Shown here one piece after another: positions 7,370 to 13,504 of a stretch of DNA of 13,504 nt (positions within the stretch are counted from its first letter, which is position 1; every line of letters begins with the position of its first letter). The DNA is from Dictyocoela muelleri. Its lineage: Eukaryota; Microsporidia. The notes beneath the pieces were generated by a model, which was given only the letters and a program-made list of their open reading frames with translations, did not search any database and was not told the DNA's origin. Made by a program: the position numbers and the translations under genes. The stretch lies in the NCBI GenBank assembly GCA_016256075.1, contig SDVU01000426.1, positions 1 to 13,504 of the forward strand. The letters run 5' to 3'.

Positions 7370-7420
7370 GGGGGTCTTAGACACCCGATCCAATTACGGG
7401 GGATCAACGACATCTGATCC
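7370..7420. repeat. Tandem terminal motif, right end of Merlin-3
   Basis: GGGGGTCTTAGACACCCGATCC (7370-7391) and GGGGGATCAACGACATCTGATCC (7398-7420) are direct repeats of one motif, agreeing at most positions. With the two left-end copies, the element carries four. Duplicated terminal motifs are typical of multiple transposase-binding sites. Confidence 0.6.
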
Positions 7421-7430
7421 AAAAAATTAT

Positions 7431-8014
7431 GTCTTCTATCGAAATATGCCCAATTCAAATGAGGTAGCTTATATTAAAATTTTTTAAAAAAATAAAATTA
7501 TTTTAAAAAATTTTTAAAAATTTAAATAAAGATCTTATGAAGAATAACTCTTTATATTTACGGTTCGCAAATTCTTACAAACACATATAACTCTCTAAAA
7601 AATATGGTAAAGTAGATATATGGCATTAGCAAAGGAAAAAAATATATATAATTTGGAATACATACTGTAAAAATTGGTCTTTAATATAAGCCAATATTAC
7701 CAAGTTTAGTAAATTTTAGGCACTGCTTCGAATTTACTAAACTTGGTAATATCGACTTATATTAAAGACTAATTTCACAATATGTATATAAAAATTGTTT
7801 TTTATTTGCTAATGCCATATTAGTGTTTACAATATTTTTTAGAGAGTGAGAAGGTTTTGTAAATAAGTTTAAAGTCAATAATTTTATGATTTCAATATTA
7901 TTTTTTAATATATCTATAGATATGGGTTGTTTTTATTCAAAAATTACTTTTACTTTTCTGTCGAAAGATTTCCAATTATTTTTTAAAAAAATTGGGCATC
8001 TTTCGATAGAAGAC
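7431..8014. mobile_element. Candidate non-autonomous element with 25-bp inverted ends
   Basis: GTCTTCTATCGAAATATGCCCAATT (7431-7455) and the reverse complement of 7990-8014 differ at one of 25 bases. CCAAAAAATT occurs just outside both ends (7419-7428 and 8015-8024), a possible target duplication, though two extra bases (AT) lie on the left. A third, weaker copy in forward orientation at 7955-7977 makes the right end a hairpin. Another foldback repeat (7591-7846) is nested inside. An open frame of 83 codons across 7886-8137 overlaps the right end and is not supported as a gene. Confidence 0.5.
7591..7846. mobile_element. Foldback (hairpin) element, 256 bp
   Basis: Nearly the whole sequence is two complementary arms. 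CTCTCTAAAAAATAT (7591-7605) mirrors ATATTTTTTAGAGAG (7832-7846), ATATGGCATTAGCAAA mirrors TTTGCTAATGCCATAT, and TTACCAAGTTTAGTAAATT mirrors AATTTACTAAACTTGGTAA around a loop of about 15 bases centred near 7723. No coding capacity and no clear target duplication. Its ends differ from the GGTTCT family, so it is a distinct foldback MITE. Confidence 0.75.
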
Positions 8015-8166
8015 CCAAAAAATTCATTTCTTTTATTAATTTTCTATACAATCTTTGGAATATTTCTTTTTGTGCAGACCGCGAATAAAATTTTTAATAA
8101 ATATGACACTCCATATATTATGAGTGTGTATTCTTGATTTAATGATAATGAAAGAGAAAAATTATT

Positions 8167-8377
8167 GGTTCTCTGATAGGCTCATCATATTTTTTAAAAA
8201 ATCCATCTGAAAGAGTAAATAACATGATTATTATTTGAAATAAGCGTTGAAACACAAGTTATTGTCAGTTATAATGATAAATCGTAATTTAACGCTTTTT
8301 TACATTTTTAATCATCTGATTTACTCTTACGGAAGACCACTACCAAAAAAAGGTTGCGACTAATCTTTCGAAGAACC
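8167..8377. mobile_element. GGTTCT-family MITE, complete short copy
   Basis: The left end GGTTCTCTGATAGGCTCATC faces the right end, whose reverse complement is GGTTCTTCGAAAGATTAGTC. The arms continue through ATCTGA and AGAGTAAAT blocks and the family motif ATTTGAAATAAGCGTT to a centre near TTATAATGATAA. Length 211 bases, non-coding. The flanks AAATTATT and AAAGGTTT agree at only five of eight, so a target duplication is not established. Confidence 0.65.
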
Positions 8378-8664
8378 AAAGGTTTTGTATATCCATAGGA
8401 ACCCGTCTAGCCTCAATATATAGGCCACAAATTTTATTAAAAATGTCAGTTTTAAGTTTAACTCGATGAATTATGAGGAACGCATATTTTCATTTTATAT
8501 AAAACCATTTTTGTTTTTAAATTTTTCGAAGTCAAATTTAAAAAAAATAATTATAAATAAAATAAAATGTACTATTTCTTATTATTCTTCGTCTTTAACC
8601 ACAAAATGTTCTTTTTAGGAAATTTTGAAGCTTATTTATTGATGGTAGACTGGGTTTCTATGAA
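8378..8664. other. Spacer, nothing recognised
   Basis: AT-rich; no open frame, RNA gene or repeat identified by eye. Confidence 0.4.
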
Positions 8665-8679
8665 TATAATGTGAAAATT
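8665..8679. repeat. SINE copy B upstream target-site duplication
   Basis: TATAATGTGAAAATT; agrees at 13 of 15 positions with 9142-9156, both differences being A/G transitions. Confidence 0.65.
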
Positions 8680-8752
8680 GCCCAGATAGCTCAGTGGTTG
8701 ACACTCTTGAATGTAAAATTTAAGTATCTAGGTTCAGATCCCGCTGACGTCA
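8680..8752 (+). pseudogene. tRNA-like head of SINE copy B with Pol III A and B boxes
   Basis: 73 bases. The A-box-like TAGCTCAGTGGTTGA is at 8687-8701 and the B-box GGTTCAGATCC at 8731-8741. An anticodon-arm region CTTGAATGTAAAATTTAAG is identical to copy A. The 3' part CCCGCTGACGTCA keeps the GCGG-CCGC-like T-stem half that copy A has lost. The stems are imperfect and the anticodon is ambiguous, so it is probably a Pol III promoter for the repeat and not a working tRNA. Confidence 0.7.
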
Positions 8753-9141
8753 CTCTTTAATAAATAATGAGAAAATGACATTAAGCGGTCATAAGTATAT
8801 AATTATAGTATATATACATTGTTACAGTGTGGTATAGCTGATTAAGACTTATTTTAATATGACAAAGAAGCAGAAGGGATTCTCCTAGGTGTGTGAATGG
8901 GTGAGGCTACGCATCTCGGCAAAAAAGTATTGATAAAATAAATATCATGAAAAAAGCCTCTAATTACCTGTATCCTGCCGAGTCATTAATAAAACGAAAA
9001 GCGCTTATACATCTGGGCTTCTGAGTAGCTTAAGAAATGGCGTATTCTTGGAACACTAGGAACCAAAAGTCATAAGACTATGGCTGGAGACAACTCTCCG
9101 GGTTTTCAGCTATGGATGTTGTCAGAATGTAATATATATAA
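8680..9141 (+). mobile_element. tRNA-headed SINE-like element, copy B (full length, with TSD)
   Basis: Head 8680-8752 (tRNA-like), body about 8753-9130, AT-repeat tail about 9131-9141. Large parts of head and body match copy A closely (for example TCACTCTTTAATAAATAATG is identical), and the order of blocks is the same. The flanks TATAATGTGAAAATT (8665-8679) and TATAGTGTAAAAATT (9142-9156) agree at 13 of 15 bases. They sit exactly at the start of the head and the end of the tail. A duplication of this length is the mark of LINE-type target-primed reverse transcription rather than DNA transposition. No open frame inside. Confidence 0.8.
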
Positions 9142-9156
9142 TATAGTGTAAAAATT
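9142..9156. repeat. SINE copy B downstream target-site duplication
   Basis: TATAGTGTAAAAATT, directly after the AT-repeat tail; partner of 8665-8679. Confidence 0.65.
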
Positions 9157-9387
9157 CCTTTAGATATGGTTGGATTTACCTGGTCTCTCACCATAAATGC
9201 GTTTCTTAAAAGTAAATATAGAATTTCTAAACAACATATTTATTTAATATTGTTTCCTTTTATAGTTAAAATAACCAATAACATTTTAAACATCCAATAT
9301 AGAAAACAATTTGTTAATAAAATCAATTACCCCCCCCCAAATAAATGTTAATAACAACCAATCAACTTAAAGAGTAAATCGAAACTT
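9157..9387. other. Spacer, no recognised gene
   Basis: A plus-strand open frame of 61 codons at 9166-9351 has no motif I recognise and runs through a nine-base C run (9330-9338), which argues against coding. No other signal. Confidence 0.35.
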
Positions 9388-9652
9388 CATTGACATTGGT
9401 CAATGCAGTTTATACAGTTATCTCCTTTATAACTGGATTCATCGAAACCAACACATAGAATTAGACAATAGTTCCACGTTAAAGTATACGTCACTAATAG
9501 GGTACTACCATCTGTATTTTCGATTTTCCAAGACTCAGCAATATACTGGTAATTATAAACTTTTTATGAATTTTTTATTTTCATTATTTTAATATGTGTT
9601 ATTTAATAGCACTCACCTCTACACACCTAGAAGTGACCTTTCTGCTTCATTT
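9388..9652 (-). mobile_element. SINE-like element, copy D (5'-truncated)
   Basis: Read on the minus strand from 9652, it starts inside the body (AAATGAAGCAGAAAGGTCAC) and follows copy A in order: CCTAGGTGTG, an ATAAAAAGTTTAT-like block, TTGCTGAGTCTTGG and GGAGATAACTG. The tRNA-like head and first part of the body are absent and the tail is decayed. Loss of the 5' part with retention of the 3' part is the usual pattern of incomplete reverse transcription by LINE machinery. Boundaries are approximate. Confidence 0.6.
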
Positions 9653-9774
9653 AAGGTGTTTCGATTGAATTAAAAAAATCTTTATCACATTTAATTTTTG
9701 TAATTTTTAAAAAAAGTTTTTTTTGTTGTAAAACTACAGAAATATTTAAAATAAATATAACAATTTTGAAATTA

Positions 9775-9780
9775 TTTATT
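9775..9780 (-). terminator. Candidate polyadenylation signal of the condensin gene
   Basis: AATAAA on the minus strand, 58 bases past the stop codon of the CAP-D2 gene. Position and sequence fit a eukaryotic poly(A) signal, but AATAAA is common by chance in DNA this AT-rich. Confidence 0.35.
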
Positions 9781-9837
9781 AAACTATGCTAATTCTTCAT
9801 ATAAACTTAATCTTTGATTTCCCGTTTTTAAACTATA

Positions 9838-12800
9838 TTATTCAGTCTTTATTAACTTACTGGCTAAAAATTCGCTAATACTTTTATCAACCTTCTCAGC
9901 CATTTTAAAAACTTTTTGTTTACTTTTATCTTTTAACAGTGGCTTAAAAATATCTAATATAAAATCTCGAAACTCGTCATTTTCAGCTTTTAAAATACAT
10001 TCATAAAAAATAAAACAAATATGATTTTCATCTAAAGTAGATAATAGTTTTTGAATAAAAAATTTTCCGTGTTTGAGATAATTATTGTTAGCATATAAAT
10101 AAGAATTATTACAATTATAATCATCATAAACATTATTATAAACATTATTATAAACATTATTATCATTAATATTAGAACCATTATTATTAATATTAGAATT
10201 ATTATTGGCCTTTTTACCGCCATTATTTCTGATATCTTTATCATTTACGTATGCTTTTTTAATAATTTCAAGAATATGATCACCTTTAATTTTCAATATT
10301 TTATTTGTACCCAAATAATAAAACATTGAATAATCAAAATTTAAAAACTTATTGCTGAATTTTTCTACTAAAGGATTGTAAAGAAACATAAAGTCGCCTA
10401 AAGCTACTAATGAGTTATGATCATTTCCAATTTTATCAAAATATTCATTAAAAAATTCACTACTCAATGTCATAAATTTAAAAAGAGCTATTTTAGATAT
10501 TTTACTTAAAATTAAGTCGTGGCTATTTATATTTTCAACAATTAAAAGAACATATTGGGAAAGTAAACTTCTTTTATCATAAAGCATTTCTCTTTCTTTG
10601 ACATAAAAAATCATATCTTCAAGATCTTCATTATTGTTCTTTTTAAGGATGTCATTGACAGACGAAGTTTGATAAATTTTATCATCATTACCACTATCAT
10701 TATTAATATTTTTATCATTGTTATTATCATTATTTTCTTCTTTATCATTGGCATTATTAATAAATTCTTCATCAATATCATTTGCATCATAAAGACTTAT
10801 GCTCATTCTTGTCGAATTAAAACTCTTTCTTCGTTCTTTAATTTCGTCCGGAACATTAATTCTATCGATGTGCTGATTAGTTTTAATATGATCAAGATAA
10901 ATATTATGATTAATTGCAATTGAACCTAAAGTATGTATCAATTTGTATTTATTTTTTAAAATTCTTAATAAGTAATAAATATAATCGATATCAGTCAGAT
11001 AAATTAATTTTACAGTCAAATCGATCAATGTGAAATCAATAAAGTTGCTGGTCACTAGGAGTTGTATTATTTTCTTGTCAATTTTAATTTTATTGTTTAT
11101 CATAAATATCAAGATGTTTTTGTATGTCTCAATGTTTATTTTCAAAATTTCTTTGTTTTGTGACTTGTAAAGAAGAGATGTAATTAGAGATGTAAGGTTG
11201 GATATATCGATTTCATCGGGTCTTATTCTTAGTACTGATAGTATTGAGGAAATTTTGTTGATTTCTTCTGATTTATTTATAAATAATTGGGTTTCATCAA
11301 TATCATTTTTATTGAAATTATTATCATTATTAGATTCATTATTAAAATTAAAATTGTTAGATTCGTTATTATTGAAATCATTATTAAAAATATTTTCGTT
11401 ATTAAATTCATTATCAATGTAATTTTTTATTTTATTGATAATATCAACATATATACTTTTAATTATAACAATATCAACAAACCTGTATTTTCTAGTAATT
11501 TGAGTTTCTTTAATGTCGAATAAAAACTGAATACATCTCTGTTTATTAGATCTTAATTTCTTTATCAACTCGCGTAGTGTAAAAATCAATGCTTCGATTT
11601 GTGATTTGACGTTTTGTATTAAAATGTTGTTTATTAATCTGGTTAGAAGAAAATCACTTTTGCTGATCTGATAGTAGTAAGATATTTTTAGATATTCAAG
11701 TAATTCAACTATTTCTGTTTTAACGTATGGTAAAATTAAAATGATTTTTTTGTTAATCTCAGAAAGAATGATTTCGAGTTCTTGATTTTTGTTTTGAGCT
11801 GAATCAGCTTTATTTTTAATAATTTTTATTTTTTTACTTTTAAATTCATCATTTGTAATTTCATCGTCATTATGTTGATTTATAAAATTGTTATAATTAG
11901 CCAAGACGCTTATGAGAAAAATAATGGTTTTCTTTCTGACCGGTGATGTTTTATCACTGATTCTATTACCAATATTTTTAACTAACCTGATTGGAATTAT
12001 TTTTGTTTTTTCAAGGTAATTAGTAAAAATAGAAATTGTTTTGGCTCTTACAAAGTTGTTACTATCCAACAATCTTGTCTCGAGAAGTTCAATAAGATCA
12101 TTGATAAAATCATTATCATCTGATGGATTATTATTTTCTTTATTCTTTTCTATTAAAAGATGATATCCAATGTCGAGACCAATTAGTCTATACTGATAGC
12201 AATTGTCAGTGATGAAGTGATTAATATATTTTGCATAAATGTTAATGTTTTGATGAACTGTTTCATTCAATAAAAAAGTGACATTTTTTATAAAACAGCT
12301 ATTTTCCGTTTCAGTGTTCAAAATTTCAACAATGAGTCTTTCTTTGTCGACATATTCTGCTAATTTGATAAGTATTTCTGAGCTATTATCGTTTGCAAGA
12401 AAATTTATCAGAGAATCAGTGAAATCTTCATCTTTAAGAAGTTCGACTGTTTTATTTAAAAGCAATTTTATGTCTTTCTTTTTCATAAGTCTCTCAATGA
12501 TCATGAAGATAATTTTAACGAACCATGATTCATCATTACTTAAATTGTCTTCTTCATATTCATCTGTCTTTGATTCATTATCTTTACTGTTTATGCTTTT
12601 ATTATGTTTTTTATAGGTATTTGCATAAAAACTATCACTTTCATGTAGATTCAAGCTTATATTCTTTTTATGCTGAATTTCTTTTTTTAAAATTTGCATG
12701 AAATCCACTAATTCATCCAGGAGTTGTGTATTTTCAATATGAGGAACAATAATAGGTAAATAGTGTGGTATAGATGACTTTGAGGTTTCGATTTGTGATA

Positions 12801-12867
12801 TATATTCAAGTATTTGAAGATTTCTGTGATTTTCAAAATGATTTTTTAGGTTGCTTATGAATTGCAT
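9838..12867 (-). CDS. YCS4: Condensin complex subunit 1 (CAP-D2/Ycs4), HEAT-repeat protein
   Basis: Non-SMC subunit of condensin. In other eukaryotes CAP-D2/Ycs4 binds the kleisin Brn1/CAP-H and the Smc4 head and helps load condensin on mitotic chromosomes in the nucleus. The protein is 1,009 residues, somewhat shorter than yeast Ycs4 and much shorter than animal CAP-D2. Family signatures: residues 258-325 (LLETRLLDSNNFVRAKTISI, later NRISDKTSPVRKKTIIFLIS) match the N-terminal HEAT block. Residues 646-682 (LGSIAINHNIYLDHIK, then KERRKSF) match the conserved GxVAxxxxxxLE-ELKRRK stretch. Residues 753-835 (FYVKEREMLYDKRSLLSQYV, then IALFKFMTLSSEFFNEYF and ALGDFMFLYNPLVEKF) match the Cnd1 domain. 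Asn/Asp-rich inserts lie at about 484-525, 697-730 and 880-930. No intron, stop or frameshift. The ATG at 12867 is preceded directly by CCC. The main doubt is the subunit name; CAP-D3 or a cohesin HEAT protein fit these blocks less well. Confidence 0.9.
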   Translation of the reverse strand: MQFISNLKNHFENHRNLQILEYISQIETSKSSIPHYLPIIVPHIENTQLLDELVDFMQILKKEIQHKKNISLNLHESDSFYANTYKKHNKSINSKDNESKTDEYEEDNLSNDESWFVKIIFMIIERLMKKKDIKLLLNKTVELLKDEDFTDSLINFLANDNSSEILIKLAEYVDKERLIVEILNTETENSCFIKNVTFLLNETVHQNINIYAKYINHFITDNCYQYRLIGLDIGYHLLIEKNKENNNPSDDNDFINDLIELLETRLLDSNNFVRAKTISIFTNYLEKTKIIPIRLVKNIGNRISDKTSPVRKKTIIFLISVLANYNNFINQHNDDEITNDEFKSKKIKIIKNKADSAQNKNQELEIILSEINKKIILILPYVKTEIVELLEYLKISYYYQISKSDFLLTRLINNILIQNVKSQIEALIFTLRELIKKLRSNKQRCIQFLFDIKETQITRKYRFVDIVIIKSIYVDIINKIKNYIDNEFNNENIFNNDFNNNESNNFNFNNESNNDNNFNKNDIDETQLFINKSEEINKISSILSVLRIRPDEIDISNLTSLITSLLYKSQNKEILKINIETYKNILIFMINNKIKIDKKIIQLLVTSNFIDFTLIDLTVKLIYLTDIDYIYYLLRILKNKYKLIHTLGSIAINHNIYLDHIKTNQHIDRINVPDEIKERRKSFNSTRMSISLYDANDIDEEFINNANDKEENNDNNNDKNINNDSGNDDKIYQTSSVNDILKKNNNEDLEDMIFYVKEREMLYDKRSLLSQYVLLIVENINSHDLILSKISKIALFKFMTLSSEFFNEYFDKIGNDHNSLVALGDFMFLYNPLVEKFSNKFLNFDYSMFYYLGTNKILKIKGDHILEIIKKAYVNDKDIRNNGGKKANNNSNINNNGSNINDNNVYNNVYNNVYDDYNCNNSYLYANNNYLKHGKFFIQKLLSTLDENHICFIFYECILKAENDEFRDFILDIFKPLLKDKSKQKVFKMAEKVDKSISEFLASKLIKTE
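10124..10163. repeat. In-frame microsatellite-like repeat in the condensin gene
   Basis: Tandem 12-base units (AAACATTATTAT on the plus strand) encode the VYNN repeats near residues 905-914 of the CAP-D2 protein. The unit is a multiple of three, so length changes keep the frame. The repeat lies in an Asn-rich insert that splits the C-terminal HEAT region. Confidence 0.6.
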
Positions 12868-12870
12868 GGG
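12868..12870 (-). promoter_or_regulatory. CCC start signal directly before the condensin ATG
   Basis: On the minus strand the gene begins CCTCACCCATGCAATTC. CCC- or GGG-like motifs within a few bases of the ATG are a known microsporidian feature linked to transcription starts with very short 5' leaders. The C-rich dozen bases stand out from the AT-rich upstream DNA, and they support the chosen start codon. Confidence 0.55.
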
Positions 12871-13374
12871 TGAGGTACAAAATAGAAATTTTATTTTTTT
12901 AAATCATTGATGCAGAATATAATTTTAAAATATAATTGGATTATTAAAGATCATAACAGTTGTGTAAGTTGATCTTGTCAGATATCCAATTAATGCTTTA
13001 TATTATACGAAAATAAATTAAAAGTGACTTATGTGGAAATAAGCGTTCTTATGCAACTCTCAAAGAAAAGTAGCTGATATTAAAAAATTCAAATAAATAC
13101 CCTTATTTCATTGAATAATTTATAAAATAAAAATTATGATCATAGTCAGAGATCTGTGTAGTTTAGTAATGAATATTAGAAATTTTACTCTGAAAAAAAC
13201 GTCAAAGACGTAAATTGAAAACAATATTATGTGATTACCATTGATATTCGCATGTTAACTCTAATTATTCCTAATATTTATTATTTTCTTTGTAAGCCGA
13301 AGTTTCACCCCTTGGGACCAAACGGCGGTTTTTTTCGCCCCAAAAATTCTAATAAGAATATTAATAAATTTTTT
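12871..13374. other. Intergenic region upstream of the condensin gene
   Basis: No gene recognised. The first 60 bases are AT-rich (minus-strand AAAAAAATAAAATTTC just upstream of the start) and presumably hold the promoter. GGAAATAAGCGTT at about 13034 echoes the inner motif of the GGTTCT MITEs. A GC-richer islet at about 13293-13345 (CACCCCTTGGGACC, ACGGCGG, TCGCCCC) is unexplained and lies just before the MITE at 13375. Confidence 0.4.
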
Positions 13375-13504
13375 GGTTCTCCAACGGGTTAGTCACCCCC
13401 TTTTTTTTAGCAAATCGTCATCTGTAGGAGGAAAATAAATGATTCTTATTTGAAATAAGCGGCAAATGACGAGTTCTCTTCAGATATAATTTTAATAATT
13501 TTTT
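13375..13504 (+). mobile_element. GGTTCT-family MITE, partial (cut by window end)
   Basis: Starts GGTTCTCCAACGGGTTAGTC and continues CCCCCTTTTTTTTAG, AAATCGTCATC, GGAGGAAAATAA and TTTGAAATAAGCGGC. The same blocks run in the same order on the minus strand of 1-136. The right arm lies outside the window. Non-coding. Confidence 0.65.

Larger units (their letters stand above)
6307..7420 (+). mobile_element. Merlin-3: ISXO2-type transposon of a second lineage
   Basis: The ends are GGATCAGGTATCGGTGACCC (from 6307) and, reading inward on the minus strand from 7420, GGATCAGATGTCGTTGATCC, both followed by a C run. Flanks AAGAATTT (6299-6306) and AAAAAATT (7421-7428) agree at 6 of 8, a possible aged target duplication. 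Inside lies a plus-strand ISXO2-like transposase. Each end carries a second copy of the terminal motif (6341-6360 inverted, 7370-7391 direct). Length is 1,114 bases. The transposase sequence type and the ends differ from Merlin-1 and -2, so this is a separate family. Confidence 0.78.

Noticed and set aside
7886-8137. An 83-codon plus-strand gene
   Set aside because: It runs through the hairpin end of the 7431-8014 repeat, has no recognised motif, and its hydrophobic look follows from the AT-rich composition.
9166-9351. A 61-codon plus-strand gene
   Set aside because: It reads through a nine-base C run giving Pro-Pro-Pro at the end, with no motif and a start inside SINE flanking DNA.
10669-12616. 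Several plus-strand frames opposite the condensin gene
   Set aside because: They are Ile/Phe/Leu/Ser-rich mirror frames of an Asn/Lys/Asp-rich coding strand; no family features.
9838-12867. Condensin subunit 3 (CAP-G/Ycg1) as first guess
   Set aside because: The RLLD-FVRAKTI...DKTSPVRKK block and the EREMLY-KRSLL...SSEF...ALGDF block are those of subunit 1 (CAP-D2).

Overview
The window is about three-quarters A+T and reads like a gene-poor, repeat-rich stretch of a microsporidian (fungal-related intracellular parasite) genome. The evidence is one intron-less, shortened, highly diverged eukaryotic gene (condensin subunit CAP-D2/Ycs4), a CCC trinucleotide directly against its ATG (a common microsporidian start signal), and several decayed ISXO2/IS1595-type (Merlin) transposases of the kind common in microsporidia. 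The species cannot be told from this sequence.

Layout. Bases 1-9,700 hold no intact gene that I can recognise. They are a mosaic of decayed DNA transposons, non-autonomous foldback elements (MITEs) and short retroelements. In order: a MITE end cut by the window edge (1-136); a 296-bp foldback MITE (659-954); Merlin-1 (about 1102-2190, minus-strand transposase); a tRNA-headed SINE-like copy (C, 2324-2735); Merlin-2 (2831-3912, 30-bp inverted ends and a perfect 8-bp target duplication); two tandem repeats (3964-4043 and 4115-4180); a Tc1/mariner (IS630-type) transposase remnant (4692-5316); SINE copy A (5341-5810, minus); Merlin-3 of a different lineage (6307-7420, plus); nested inverted-repeat elements (7431-8014 and 7591-7846); a third MITE of the first family (8167-8377); SINE copy B (8680-9141, flanked by a 13/15 target duplication); and a 5'-truncated SINE copy D (9388-9652, minus). 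Bases 9838-12867 (minus) are the one intact gene. The final part is intergenic, ending in a fourth MITE copy cut by the window edge (13375-13504).

How the parts relate. The Merlin elements and the GGTTCT-ended MITEs share features (ends beginning GG, 8-bp target duplications), so the MITEs may have been moved by a Merlin-type transposase; this is inference. The four SINE-like copies share a 73-base tRNA-like head with Pol III A and B boxes, an unrelated body of about 390 bases and an AT-repeat tail. That is the architecture of a tRNA-derived SINE, and it would need a LINE partner elsewhere in the genome. This family is the most interesting item in the window. The condensin gene is free of insertions and acts in mitotic chromosome compaction, independent of the mobile DNA beside it.
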